Of a stretch of DNA of 64,000 nucleotides, positions 1-9,397 are shown in pieces. Location: assembly GCF_016756315.1 (NCBI RefSeq), contig NZ_AP024235.1, forward strand, positions 3,782,001 to 3,846,000. The letters are read 5' to 3'. The notes beneath the pieces are model-generated. The model saw only the letters and a program-made list of their open reading frames with translations, was not told the DNA's origin and ran no database searches. Both the position numbers and the translations under genes were made by a program. Within the stretch, counting starts at the first letter, position 1, and the number at the start of each line of letters is the position of its first letter. The stretch comes from Alteromonas sp. KC3 (lineage in GTDB: Bacteria > Pseudomonadota > Gammaproteobacteria > Enterobacterales > Alteromonadaceae).

Positions 1-1687
1 ATAAGCTATCTTCTTTTGCTTGCCTGAACAGCGTTGCCGCCACCGTCGTATCGGTAAAAAAGCCGGTAACCGAAAGCTGCCCGGTTACCTCGGCATCAAC
101 AGGTTGTGAAAACATGCCGTACTCTAGGTTAGCGTAAAAATTAAATGCGTTAGCTTGATACAGCACCTCACCGCGAACACCTGTATCCTCAAAGCCTGAT
201 ATGCCTTCAAAAGGTGCAGACACTGCATCGTCTAACTGGCCACCTGCGAACCAATCTCCTTGCGACGGTGTTCCACTGTAAAATTGCTTATAGTCGAAGG
301 TGACTTGCCACAACCACTTATCATAGGTACTGCCTATGCCTATGTATTGACTAACTACATCAAAATTCCCCAAACCATCTTGTCCGCTGCGCTGGCGCAC
401 ATTTACACCATATAGCGTGGTAAAAGCATCTTTAGTTTGGGCGGTAGTTACGCGTTCGTCTTCATTCAAATACGCGTACAAAAATTGTTTTCTGGGCCAA
501 GCGTTTTGTACAGTTTGTTGTTGAAGCTGCTTTTTTATTTGAGGATATTTTAACGCTAAGCGCCCAAGGGTAGCGCTATCGTCACGATTTAAGGTTACCA
601 GTTCATTGGCAATAACTTCATTTTGGGGAGTGTTAGAAAGCACTTCTTCAAACGCACTTGTTGCAGCGGCTACATCACCGCGTTCTTTTGATGCCCAACC
701 AAGCAGCGCGCGCTCTTCAAGTGTCAATACTCTGATTTTTTCTAACTGCAACGCGGCATCAATGCTTTTGCTATACGCTTGCGCTTCATAGAAACGAACT
801 TGTCTTTCAGCCAGAGCGTCGGCACATCGACGTAAGAATGTTTCTGAATTAATACTACACGCTAGTGAAAAAGCCTCGTCTACTTTGTTGCTCGCAACGA
901 AGGTAACGTACTGGCCTTCGTTATCGCCTATTAGCGCGAAAAGCATGGCCGCCAACTCGAACTGCTGCGCATCGTAATAGTTCCATGCTTTTCCTTGTAA
1001 CAGTTGCGCCACGTAACCGCCGCTATCGTTATTGAGATACTGCCGCAGTTTTTCAAAGTCATTTAACGACAATGCTTGCTGTACTTTAACGCCTTTAACG
1101 CCATTTAGTCCTTGCTCAACCGACTGTTTTTGGCTTTCGAGAGTCGCAATGCCTTTCGCCTGCTCAAATTGCTGTTGCGCGACATCAAGCATGTTTTTAT
1201 CAAGCGCGGTCCACCCTATCAACAGATAAAAATCAGTGCGATTCATCGCATTACTGAGTGTTGCAAGCTGCTTCACTTTTGTCGTGCTCGCAGCCGCCCG
1301 CGCTTTTGGTGTTAGCGCAGCGAATGCTTCTAGTGGTGCTTCAGGCTTTGGCTGAACTTCTTTTGCAGGCTTTTCTACCTGTGAGGGAACAGACTGCGCG
1401 TTTTGGTTAGTTTTTCCATTAATGCGCTCCAAAGCAGTTATTACTTCATCGGGTATTTCCCAACGAGGATATTCCGCTTTTAGTCGATAAAACTCTTCAT
1501 TTGCAAGACGTATTTGTTTTTCATTTATGTGGTACCACAACCCTGTTGTATCTGGTTGCTGAGACGCTAAAGGCGCAATATTGAGCTCTTTTTCTTGATA
1601 CGTTGTACTGGTCTGAGCCAATACATCAACACTCATTAGTAACGCAGTCGCTACACTGATATACAAAACATTGTTCAAATTACTCAC
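1..1687 (-). CDS. BcsC-like TPR/outer-membrane export protein, 3' end beyond window
   Basis: Last visible gene of the cellulose-type operon. The frame stays open from a GTG at 1687 to the window edge (about 562 codons), so the C-terminus is missing. The GTG overlaps the bcsZ stop by 4 nt (GTGA), and starting there gives a signal peptide ending near VLAQ. An ATG at 1671 lies in another frame and meets a stop at once, so it was rejected. After a Pro/Ala-rich stretch comes a long helical region that looks like degenerate TPR repeats, then near codon 430 a segment rich in alternating aromatic residues (for example YGVNVRQRSGQDGLGNFDV), typical of a BCSC_C-like beta-barrel. BcsC proteins carry the glucan through periplasm and outer membrane. 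Assignment rests on position and architecture; an NfrA/WssC-like protein is the main alternative. Confidence 0.7.
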   Translation of the reverse strand, partial: MSNLNNVLYISVATALLMSVDVLAQTSTTYQEKELNIAPLASQQPDTTGLWYHINEKQIRLANEEFYRLKAEYPRWEIPDEVITALERINGKTNQNAQSVPSQVEKPAKEVQPKPEAPLEAFAALTPKARAAASTTKVKQLATLSNAMNRTDFYLLIGWTALDKNMLDVAQQQFEQAKGIATLESQKQSVEQGLNGVKGVKVQQALSLNDFEKLRQYLNNDSGGYVAQLLQGKAWNYYDAQQFELAAMLFALIGDNEGQYVTFVASNKVDEAFSLACSINSETFLRRCADALAERQVRFYEAQAYSKSIDAALQLEKIRVLTLEERALLGWASKERGDVAAATSAFEEVLSNTPQNEVIANELVTLNRDDSATLGRLALKYPQIKKQLQQQTVQNAWPRKQFLYAYLNEDERVTTAQTKDAFTTLYGVNVRQRSGQDGLGNFDVVSQYIGIGSTYDKWLWQVTFDYKQFYSGTPSQGDWFAGGQLDDAVSAPFEGISGFEDTGVRGEVLYQANAFNFYANLEYGMFSQPVDAEVTGQLSVTGFFTDTTVAATLFRQAKEDSL

Positions 1688-2775
1688 GACGGATTATCCA
1701 TAACAGCCAACATAGACAGCAATGTTAAACTTGCTGAGTAATAGTCTGTGGTGCGATTTATTTCAGGCCAATCTACCTCTGTACCTCGTGTTAGGTGAGA
1801 TACAGCAGTTTCTACAGCACGCATCCCCAGCGTCATCTCATAATCTGCTACTTTTTCTGTAAGTAAATTCACGGTAGCCGGTGTTTTTGGCTGCTCCCAC
1901 CACGCATTAAATGGTTCAAACAACGTGGCATGCTGCTCAATAGTGCTTGAACCACTCCACGCTAAATGCAGCGGTATACGTACGGCATTGAAGCCATATT
2001 CAGCAGAAATGACCTTATCTAATGACAGCCTCACTTCTTCACGGTGATTGTTGTCTATGCGGTTGCCAATGTGGTTGCCAATGCTGTTTTCGACCCTGAC
2101 CCAATCACTGGGTAGCCCATATTGAGAAAATTGCGATTTCGCGAGCAGTGCCAAGCCACTCGTATAAAGCTGATTCCACTTTTCGGGTTGATTGGCGTGC
2201 TGTGCAATGTCCTTTAGTGCAGGAAAAATCCAGTACGACAAGTTAACTTGGACACTGCTATCATCCTCAAAACCGACTTCACCAGGAAGTAGCAGTGTTA
2301 GCTGCTCAGTATCTTTGATAAGCGTTGATTCGACTTTATCAATGATAGCTGTTGCCGCAAAAGCATAATCTTCGTCGCCCCATTTATCAGCAGCGCGAAG
2401 TAATGCCCAAGCAATTAAAATTTCGCCATCAGATGCGTTGTTAATGTCGTCAATACACGCGCGATCATGAGTTGGACAGGGTCGATAGCGCCAACTAAAC
2501 AGTTTATCTTCTCGCTGCAACACACGCTGCGACCACTGCCATAGCGCATCAAAGGTATCTTTATCATTAGCACCTACAGCAAACAGCATGGCGTAGCCTT
2601 GCCCTTCACTGTGCGACACATTGCCATTACCCGTATCTAGAACGCGCCCGTCATCAATAAACAGCGCTTTATATGCTGCAAAATACTTTACGAAAGTCAG
2701 GTCTTGTTGTGTAGAGCACGAGGCTAGTAGCACAACTAACGCTACTACTAACCCGTGAAATATACGCTTTACCAT
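1684..2775 (-). CDS. bcsZ: Glycoside hydrolase family 8 endoglucanase, BcsZ-type lipoprotein
   Basis: Predicted beta-1,4-glucanase that trims or edits nascent cellulose in the periplasm. The 363-residue protein begins with a lipoprotein signal whose lipobox LASC puts the lipidated cysteine at residue 20; most enterobacterial BcsZ proteins have an ordinary signal peptide. The GH8 general acid is probably Glu57 in SEGQGYAMLFAV, and the acidic segment NASDGEILIAWALL further on matches the GH8 substrate/base region. The start overlaps the end of bcsB by 7 nt and the stop overlaps the next GTG by 4 nt, which implies translational coupling. GH8 membership is clear from the motifs; that cellulose is the substrate is inferred from the operon. 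Confidence 0.88.
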   Translation of the reverse strand: MVKRIFHGLVVALVVLLASCSTQQDLTFVKYFAAYKALFIDDGRVLDTGNGNVSHSEGQGYAMLFAVGANDKDTFDALWQWSQRVLQREDKLFSWRYRPCPTHDRACIDDINNASDGEILIAWALLRAADKWGDEDYAFAATAIIDKVESTLIKDTEQLTLLLPGEVGFEDDSSVQVNLSYWIFPALKDIAQHANQPEKWNQLYTSGLALLAKSQFSQYGLPSDWVRVENSIGNHIGNRIDNNHREEVRLSLDKVISAEYGFNAVRIPLHLAWSGSSTIEQHATLFEPFNAWWEQPKTPATVNLLTEKVADYEMTLGMRAVETAVSHLTRGTEVDWPEINRTTDYYSASLTLLSMLAVMDNPS

Positions 2776-5045
2776 GCGTCTTGCACTTGTTTGTTTCTGC
2801 GCTTAAGCAACGTATACATAACGAAGCTTACAATTAGGACAAGAGCGATAAAACCTATCAGCCAATACCATGGATTATTCGACAACCACAAACGTAGATG
2901 CAACCAGCTATCATCAGCTTCACCTACTTCAAATTTGTCACTGACCTGCATTACTAGTGCGGGTGATAAATTATCTTTCCATGCAAAGAAATCACCTGCC
3001 AATTGGCCCCACATCGACAAGCTCACTAGGTCTTGAATACGCTGATGTAGTATTTCAGGTGTTTGTGCCGCGACAATAAATAGTGTCTCTCGCTGGGTCG
3101 CAGTAGGATGCTGTTGAGCCGTTAAAATCGCCTGCTGCCCTAAGTCACTTTCTTGTACGGTGTGGCCATCAACTCGCATCTCTTTAAAAGACAAGTCTTC
3201 ACTTAACGTACGTACATGATTGTACAAGTTGTTTTGCAAGCGGTAAGACCAACGCTTGCTGGCTTCAATTGCAGTATTAAATTCCGATTGTTCAACTTGC
3301 GTAAGGGTTTGTGGTGTTCCCAATACAATAAGCGAACCCTCTGTATCCAAATTATTTCCTATTTTAATTTGTAAGTTCAACAGTGGCGCTCGCGCTACCT
3401 GTGCAAGTTTAGCCGCCAAGGTTAACGCACTGTCTAGAAATGCTTCACTTGGCGCATTAATGGTAGCGATAGGTGCTGATTTAAACCGTGCAAAAGGATA
3501 AGCCGCCTCAGAAAGTAACGCTAAGTCCGGCTGAACTGCCACATGACCTGCCGAAGGCAAATCAATACCCGAAGAATTATCTAGTTGAAACACCAAATGT
3601 GATCCTGGAATATCATCGCAGGGCACACCAGCAAGCGGAGCGCGAGAGGTAATATCAAAATCGATATTGTTTGTACCACCTTTAAAATAACGCGCAGGTA
3701 TCGACAGCTGATAATCTCGATAAGATTGCCCGTTCGTGTTGGTTAACGAAAGACCGTGTACCAATTCGTCATTTACGCTTACGTTCATAATTGAACCTGG
3801 GCCAAAGCCAGCGCCGTAGGCAAAATCCAATAGTAACTTCACACTAGCATTTTCGGGCACATAGAAATCAGCCGGCAACCTAAATGACACGCGCTTATTA
3901 AAGTCATTTTCATTTCTAAACTGCGCAGTCGATATGCCAAAATCTTCAAACGTATAGTGCTGACCGGGCGCCAATATTCTATGACGCTGAACATTACCAG
4001 CGTCCATCTCTGATTGCGAAAGTACGGTCACTTGGCTAATTGGATTCAACGCATCATCCATTACCGCTAAGGCTTTTGCGGCTTGGTGAACTTCTTCCTC
4101 TGTCGTTCCACTGACAATAAGTCGATAACTCGCAGGCACGATAACCTTATCGTTGGCAATGACCGCGGGGGTGCGCTGTGCACGTAAAAATGCACCATCA
4201 ATCTCGTTAGTGAGTTCATCTGTCAATACAGCAGAGAGTTCGGCGGCAGTCCCCACTAACACATGCACTGGCTGCTTTGGTTTTGACGTTAGGTACCATG
4301 CACTGCGTTCAAAACGTTGCACGTTGTCTTGTTGCCAATAGTCGCCTTGCGTATTGTCAATTTCAGGTAACACATAGCTTGCGTCAAACACATTGTGAGA
4401 CACTGACAAAGGTTGATATTGATTGCGCAATGCTAACGCTTGGGCCACAAGCGGTAACGTTGTTTGTTGTATTTCAAGAGAAGGCGCTTTTGCCGTGTAA
4501 AGCGAAACTGCACGCTGGCCACCTATACCTGGGTTGAAAAAGCCACTCAGTTCATCAAGCGTGAATTCGCTTTCATTTATCGATGTCGTCAGTTTAAGCG
4601 TAGAGTTGTAGATATTGATCTCACTCCACAATTCAGGTGCGTTACCGTTTACACATTGTTCTGCATAATGCTGACTAACGGCGAACGTAAGGGTATTAAA
4701 ACCAGGGCGCCACAAGGTTTTGGGGATCGTCATTTCAGACACCAGCGAGGGGCGATCTGGATCAAAGGCAATTTGACCAATGGTGGCATTATTGAAGCGA
4801 ACATAAAGTTGAGAGCGTTTTTTGATTAACGCTTGCGAGCTGACGACTTCAAGTCGAAGTAACGCATTGTCGACATCGGTTACGGCACTTAGCGGGATAG
4901 CAATATCGACATTATCCGATTTTCCCTGCAAACGGAGCGTACTGTCACCACCAAAGAAATCGGTTAATCGAAATGTTTCCGTTTGCGCACAAAGCGAGAA
5001 AGACATCAATAAACACGCACATAATGTAAGGTATTTTTTTATCAT
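2769..5045 (-). CDS. bcsB: Cellulose synthase periplasmic subunit BcsB
   Basis: Periplasmic, membrane-anchored partner of the BcsA glycosyltransferase that guides the polymer out of the transmembrane channel. The 758-residue protein has a Sec signal (residues 1-20, ending LCAQ), repeated jelly-roll/flavodoxin-like modules visible as beta-rich stretches, and one C-terminal membrane helix (WYWLIGFIALVLIVSFVMY) followed by a basic tail, which is the BcsB topology. Its ATG overlaps the bcsA stop in a TAATG, so translation is probably coupled. Length fits the family (about 750-780 residues). Sequence is diverged, so the assignment leans on topology, motifs such as the CDDIPGSHL segment, and the neighbours. 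Confidence 0.88.
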   Translation of the reverse strand: MIKKYLTLCACLLMSFSLCAQTETFRLTDFFGGDSTLRLQGKSDNVDIAIPLSAVTDVDNALLRLEVVSSQALIKKRSQLYVRFNNATIGQIAFDPDRPSLVSEMTIPKTLWRPGFNTLTFAVSQHYAEQCVNGNAPELWSEINIYNSTLKLTTSINESEFTLDELSGFFNPGIGGQRAVSLYTAKAPSLEIQQTTLPLVAQALALRNQYQPLSVSHNVFDASYVLPEIDNTQGDYWQQDNVQRFERSAWYLTSKPKQPVHVLVGTAAELSAVLTDELTNEIDGAFLRAQRTPAVIANDKVIVPASYRLIVSGTTEEEVHQAAKALAVMDDALNPISQVTVLSQSEMDAGNVQRHRILAPGQHYTFEDFGISTAQFRNENDFNKRVSFRLPADFYVPENASVKLLLDFAYGAGFGPGSIMNVSVNDELVHGLSLTNTNGQSYRDYQLSIPARYFKGGTNNIDFDITSRAPLAGVPCDDIPGSHLVFQLDNSSGIDLPSAGHVAVQPDLALLSEAAYPFARFKSAPIATINAPSEAFLDSALTLAAKLAQVARAPLLNLQIKIGNNLDTEGSLIVLGTPQTLTQVEQSEFNTAIEASKRWSYRLQNNLYNHVRTLSEDLSFKEMRVDGHTVQESDLGQQAILTAQQHPTATQRETLFIVAAQTPEILHQRIQDLVSLSMWGQLAGDFFAWKDNLSPALVMQVSDKFEVGEADDSWLHLRLWLSNNPWYWLIGFIALVLIVSFVMYTLLKRRNKQVQDAW

Positions 5046-7273
5046 TATTTTTCCTTTGCCGGTTTGATATAAAGTCCAATTCTTCCGGCAACTTTTCCCA
5101 TTAAAACAAGCACGTGAAGAAAGACAGGCTTTATGCCTACCTTAAGCACATGCTTTACACCGTACCAATACGATATCGCTCGAGTTCGCCTGCGTTGAAA
5201 TGACATCCAGCGCAAGCTATCGCAAAGCGCAAATGATACCACCTCGTTTATTTGCGTATCGGTTTCAGGCGCAAACCGTACACGCAAAATTTTTGATTCA
5301 CTGTCATAGTGCAAAACGTCAATTGGAATATGTACATTCTTATTTTGCGCATGACTCCATGATGTAAATATAGCTTGCTTGGGTACAAGCGCACCCTCTC
5401 CTTTCAAGCGTAATCGGGCACCACCTAACGATAAGTCAATAAGATCGCCAACCCATGCTTCATCGCTTCCCGTTTTAATGACAACGCTATTGGTAGCAGG
5501 CAAGCGCGCTTGAGCACGCACTTGTTTGCGCTCTAGAAGTACACTCATTACTGATAGCAACAACAGCAAATTAAAGCTATTCCATAGCATTACTACTACT
5601 GTCAGCTCGCGAGTAAGTGGCTCGGTAATAAACTTGTACACACCTGCAAATAAGGCAAAAGTAATAATCAGTATTAGCCAATAAAACACATTAGAGAGTG
5701 GTGAAACAAAGGTATGGTCGAGGCTCTCTCCTTTTGGTGTAACCACAAAAGAAGGCGCTCTTGGCTTGAGAAACACTTTAACCAACGCATTTAACGTAAA
5801 TGCACACTGCAAAATTTCATACAATTCTGACACCAGAGGCCAGCGCGTTCGCCCAAACAACATCGTTGAGATAGTGTAAGTGGCAATAACATGCGGCACG
5901 GTAAATGCGAGAATTTCGAGCATAGAGGCGTGATAAACCTGTAAATCAAACACCAAGTAAGCCAATGGCATAAGGAGAAAAATGATGCGTGCAAAAGGAA
6001 AAAGCCAAAACATGATTGAACTCATGTAGCCTACTCGCTGATACCACTTTAACCCTTGCGCTTTATAGGGCTTTTTAAGTAGCAGGATCTGGGTCATACC
6101 TTGCGCCCAGCGCATACGCTGCTGAATGAATGCATCGAAGGTTTCAGGTGCTAAACCACTTACCATTGGTCTGTCTACATACACGGACTCATAGCCCATT
6201 TTATGCAAATCTAACGCTGTTTCTGCATCTTCGGTAATTGATTCTCCGGATATTCCACCCACTAAATCTAGATGCGCGCGACGCATAAGCGCAGCAGAAC
6301 CACAGAAAAAAGAACTACCCCAGTAATCGAGCCCTTTTTGGATGGTGCCATAGAACATGTCGTTTTCTGAAGGCATTCGCGTAAACGCAGAAAAGTAGTT
6401 TCGTTCAACCGGGTCAGGGTTTGCCATAAAGTGAGGAGTTTGCACTAAGAACACTTTCTCGTTCTTCAGCATCCATGGCACGGTCCTATCCAAAAAGTCA
6501 GACGTGGGGACATGATCAGCATCTAAAATAACAATCAATTCACCTTGGGTGTTTTTAATTGCGCTATTTACGTTACCGGCTTTAGCAAACTCATTTTTTG
6601 CCCGAGTGTGATAGGTAATCTCTAAGCGTTTACAAAGTGCCTGCAAGTCCGACCGTCGCTGCTTGGCCGTTTGCGCTGCTATGGGATTATCAGCGTTGAT
6701 TTTCTGATCGGTACCACCATCATCTAGCAAGTGAATAAACAACTTGTCTTTAGGATAATCGAGCATTTTTGCAGCCCGAATTGTCACTTCCAGAATGTCT
6801 TCATCTTCATTGTAACTTGGGATCATGACATCTACCGTAGGCAATGTCGCTTTATCCATTCCTTCTAAAGTCAACAAGGGGCGACTGAGCGGGAAGGCGT
6901 TCACGATTGCGCCTAGTATCGAGGTGATCCCCGCGTAGATTTCTGCCGCAAACAGCAACCAAACCGCAATCAACGACAATACATCGGAATATTTGAGCGT
7001 ATAAATGCCGCGCCAAAGCAAATAACGGATACTAAGCGCAACCGCTAGGACTAGTGCCAGTGTACGAAAAAAGTGTTGGTGTTTCTGTGCGTGATTCGCC
7101 TCTTTGCTGCAAAGCGAAATGACAATAAGAATGGTGACAGAAGAGAAAAGTTGCCCAAGAGCATCAATGGGCGCAAGCAGAAGCAGCCCTAATAAAAGCG
7201 CTGCAACCCAAAATAATACAAAAAACTGTGTCGTATAGTGAGGTCTATGAGTTTGCCAATTGTCCAAGTTCAC
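5045..7273 (-). CDS. bcsA: Cellulose synthase catalytic subunit with C-terminal PilZ domain
   Basis: Inner-membrane processive GT2 enzyme using UDP-glucose. After four N-terminal membrane helices come the GT2 motifs: DDGG, the metal-binding DAD in LDADHVP, the FFCGSA gating-loop neighbour, TED (TEDAETALDL) and QQRMRW (the QxxRW motif). More membrane helices follow, then a PilZ domain with RKQVR (RxxxR) and DLSLGG (D/NxSxxG), the two c-di-GMP contacts, both intact. The start is GTG at 7273, inside the 3' end of the preceding gene (29-nt overlap). The 742-residue length is short compared with many enterobacterial BcsA proteins (over 800) but has every core element. c-di-GMP activation follows from the intact PilZ motifs; the exact polymer is inferred. 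Confidence 0.93.
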   Translation of the reverse strand: MNLDNWQTHRPHYTTQFFVLFWVAALLLGLLLLAPIDALGQLFSSVTILIVISLCSKEANHAQKHQHFFRTLALVLAVALSIRYLLWRGIYTLKYSDVLSLIAVWLLFAAEIYAGITSILGAIVNAFPLSRPLLTLEGMDKATLPTVDVMIPSYNEDEDILEVTIRAAKMLDYPKDKLFIHLLDDGGTDQKINADNPIAAQTAKQRRSDLQALCKRLEITYHTRAKNEFAKAGNVNSAIKNTQGELIVILDADHVPTSDFLDRTVPWMLKNEKVFLVQTPHFMANPDPVERNYFSAFTRMPSENDMFYGTIQKGLDYWGSSFFCGSAALMRRAHLDLVGGISGESITEDAETALDLHKMGYESVYVDRPMVSGLAPETFDAFIQQRMRWAQGMTQILLLKKPYKAQGLKWYQRVGYMSSIMFWLFPFARIIFLLMPLAYLVFDLQVYHASMLEILAFTVPHVIATYTISTMLFGRTRWPLVSELYEILQCAFTLNALVKVFLKPRAPSFVVTPKGESLDHTFVSPLSNVFYWLILIITFALFAGVYKFITEPLTRELTVVVMLWNSFNLLLLLSVMSVLLERKQVRAQARLPATNSVVIKTGSDEAWVGDLIDLSLGGARLRLKGEGALVPKQAIFTSWSHAQNKNVHIPIDVLHYDSESKILRVRFAPETDTQINEVVSFALCDSLRWMSFQRRRTRAISYWYGVKHVLKVGIKPVFLHVLVLMGKVAGRIGLYIKPAKEK

Positions 7274-7817
7274 GTTCCAGTACGTTTATATGCGTTACAT
7301 TCGCATAGTTCGCCCTGTTAATTAACGTGATCTTGCCATCAGACATATCAACTTCGTGGTTGCTCATATAGAACATTCTAGAAATCGCATCCCTTTGTTT
7401 CTTATTGCTTTTACTTGCTACTAACCAAGCAGGATAAGTCACAAAGCCAAACACTGATAACGCGAATAAACCGTAGAAAAGTGCTGGTGACATTGTTGGC
7501 GCCACATACAGGGAAAATAAAAACATAGCCATACTTGCTACAGTAAATATACCAGTAATTTTACGTAAGCGTATAACTTTAATAAGATTATTTTCCGCAT
7601 CCAGCAACATTTTAAGACGTCGCTTCCACAGTGTTTCAGTTTCGAGCGTTGTGCGCGCTTCCACCAGTAGCGGCTTTTCTTCGCCTGCGAAGGTGTCAGT
7701 AAAGTGGTGAGCAGCATCAATAACGTTTTCGGCACTCTCGCCGTACGACGTAACAACACGCTTATGTTCAAGCGCTTTAACGTCACCAAATTGTTGCGAA
7801 TTATCGAATAATTTCAC
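7245..7817 (-). CDS. Unknown two-helix membrane protein heading the cellulose-type operon
   Basis: I do not recognise this 190-residue protein. It has a polar N-terminal region (about 100 residues), two adjacent membrane helices around residues 95-145 (GIFTVASMAMFLFSLYVA and a second ending YPAWLVAS), and a basic then polar C-terminal tail. The frame can start at 7838, but the sequence AGAGGAG sits about 8 nt before a GTG at 7817, so that GTG is the better start; the purine run would otherwise lie inside the coding sequence. The 3' end overlaps bcsA by 29 nt. Position suggests an accessory or regulatory subunit of the synthase, comparable in place but not in sequence to PgaD-like or BcsR/Q proteins. 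Function is unproven. Confidence 0.72.
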   Translation of the reverse strand: MKLFDNSQQFGDVKALEHKRVVTSYGESAENVIDAAHHFTDTFAGEEKPLLVEARTTLETETLWKRRLKMLLDAENNLIKVIRLRKITGIFTVASMAMFLFSLYVAPTMSPALFYGLFALSVFGFVTYPAWLVASKSNKKQRDAISRMFYMSNHEVDMSDGKITLINRANYANVTHINVLERELGQLANS

Positions 7818-8011
7818 TACGCACACTCCTCTCATCACTACATACCGAGTCTACTTCCACTCTTCCTGAGGAAAAATTGCTGAAATCATACTTATTGATT
7901 AATAATAATACGCTTTAATACCTTATCTGCCATTGAACTTTAGCTTATTAAACTTTGGGATAGTGAGTATTGGCAGGGCGTAGAGAGGTTTTTGAGGGTG
8001 GAAAGGACCGC

Positions 8012-8036
8012 GCCCCTCGCCTTTAAAGCGAGGGGC
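8012..8036. repeat. GC-rich hairpin between ygjV and the bcs operon
   Basis: GCCCCTCGC and GCGAGGGGC form a perfect 9-bp stem around CTTTAAA, which can itself extend the helix. It lies just after the ygjV stop on the minus strand. There is no U-run, so it is either a Rho-dependent or 3'-stabilising structure rather than a classic intrinsic terminator. Confidence 0.6.
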
Positions 8037-8047
8037 AAAGGCGATGA

Positions 8048-8557
8048 TTATTTGTGCTTTTTTACGCTGCGCTGAATTTTCAGTTTGCTTACAATGCTGA
8101 TTAAGTTGCTCACATTAAATACTGTGCCGAAAATACTGCCTACAGAAAAAGCATAAATAAGCCCTAGCGTTTCCGCGACAAGAAAAACTTTGCGAATTGT
8201 GTGTGTATCACGAATGACTAACGAGCCGACGGTAAATATAAGGGAAGACGCGTAGGCAATAAAAATAATCCAGGGATGTGACAATACAAACCACTCGTAC
8301 AACAAGAAACCTACATTAACCCCGACAAATAAAAACAGTATGCCGTTGCTACGGTATTTAATCGCAATAAAATTTCGCAAACTCGCGAGTAACGTGCCAA
8401 CACCTGCAGCCATAGCATCAAGCATAAAGAAGTGAGCACTTAGCGCGGCCAGTGCAAAAGCAGAAATAAGCAAGTAACGGTCGACGTTATTTTGTCGATA
8501 GCCGATAAAATTAAGAATGACAGCAAGCGCTCCAAACGCTTCAGCGACAATGAGCAT
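8048..8557 (-). CDS. ygjV: YgjV-family inner membrane protein
   Basis: A 169-residue hydrophobic protein with about five to six predicted membrane helices. The pattern (LNFIGYRQNNVDR near the N-terminus, LLASLRNFIAIKYR in the middle, VFNVSNLISIVSKLK at the end) matches the Imp-YgjV family, whose function is not established. It lies 15 nt after trmN6 on the same strand, so the two, and perhaps the SDR gene above, are probably co-transcribed. A strong hairpin follows the stop. Confidence 0.8.
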   Translation of the reverse strand: MLIVAEAFGALAVILNFIGYRQNNVDRYLLISAFALAALSAHFFMLDAMAAGVGTLLASLRNFIAIKYRSNGILFLFVGVNVGFLLYEWFVLSHPWIIFIAYASSLIFTVGSLVIRDTHTIRKVFLVAETLGLIYAFSVGSIFGTVFNVSNLISIVSKLKIQRSVKKHK

Positions 8558-8572
8558 GAAAAAGTTCTCTTG

Positions 8573-9301
8573 TTAGAATTTTAAATAAAATGGTTTACAC
8601 AAGTTTTTAAACTCAGTGGTATACGCGTTGTCCTGTGTACGTATAACAAGGTGCTCTGGTAGCACTTCTCTCATTTTATGCCGGCTAAATCGCATGGCAC
8701 ATAGATAGGGTTGGCTTTGACTGTTGTGCTTCACATGTAGTACCCGCGAGAGGTGCAACTTGTGTGTAGCGGCACAATTTATTACTTCAGTTAATGATGA
8801 GTGCGGATAAACACAGTAGACCACACCCTCATCAGCTAAATTTTTGGCGCAAAAGCGAAAGAAATCACTTGGACTTAAATTCGTGGTTTGCCGAGCAACG
8901 GTTCGCGCACTCGTTTGCAAGCGATAAGCATTTGTCTTTTTCGTGTTTGCGTCGAAATAAGGTGGGTTAGCAATTATCACGTCATAAGGTTGTGATGCAT
9001 TAAATTGTGTGACATCACAATGAATAAGGCGCAATCTTGACGACCACTTTGTATTGGCAAAGTTTAGTGATGCTTGTTTTGCAGCGTTATCATCAATTTC
9101 AATCGCATCAATAAACGCCTTCGTGGGCGAGTTTTGCGACTTTTGCGCCATCATCAGGGCCAATATTCCCGACCCTGTTCCAACGTCAAGAATTGAGCTT
9201 GCGGCATGAACATTAGCCCAACTTCCCAATATCATGCTATCGGTATTGACCTTCATGGCACAATTATCTTGCGCCACAGAAAACTGCTTACAATGAAACA
9301 T
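8573..9301 (-). CDS. trmN6: tRNA1(Val) A37 N6-methyltransferase
   Basis: Class I SAM-dependent methyltransferase of the YfiC/TrmN6 family, expected to make m6A37 in the valine tRNA with a UAC anticodon. SAM-binding motif I is LDVGTGSGILALMMA and the adenine N6-methylase motif IV is ANPPYF (NPPY). The frame is open upstream to a TTG at 9382, but the family normally begins FHCKQFSVAQDNCAMKVNTD, so ATG 9301 was chosen, giving 242 residues, the usual size. Downstream lies ygjV; upstream, after a 96-nt gap, an SDR gene on the same strand. Confidence 0.9.
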   Translation of the reverse strand: MFHCKQFSVAQDNCAMKVNTDSMILGSWANVHAASSILDVGTGSGILALMMAQKSQNSPTKAFIDAIEIDDNAAKQASLNFANTKWSSRLRLIHCDVTQFNASQPYDVIIANPPYFDANTKKTNAYRLQTSARTVARQTTNLSPSDFFRFCAKNLADEGVVYCVYPHSSLTEVINCAATHKLHLSRVLHVKHNSQSQPYLCAMRFSRHKMREVLPEHLVIRTQDNAYTTEFKNLCKPFYLKF

Positions 9302-9397
9302 GATAGAACTACCACACTTTATAACTGATATTAGTGACTTGCTTTCCAAAAAGCCTGTTTGTCTACTACGCACTAACTTCAAATACGCGGTACTATT

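Noticed and set aside
1669..1671. ATG as start of the BcsC-like gene
   Set aside because: It is in a different frame and reaches TAG after six codons; the GTG at 1687 opens the long frame with a signal peptide.
4464..4829. 121-residue frame opposite bcsB
   Set aside because: Antisense shadow of a clear gene, with no RBS or family features.
7861..7875. Short palindrome TTCCTGAGGAA upstream of the bcs operon as an operator
   Set aside because: Eleven bases only, with no second copy or promoter alignment; too likely by chance.
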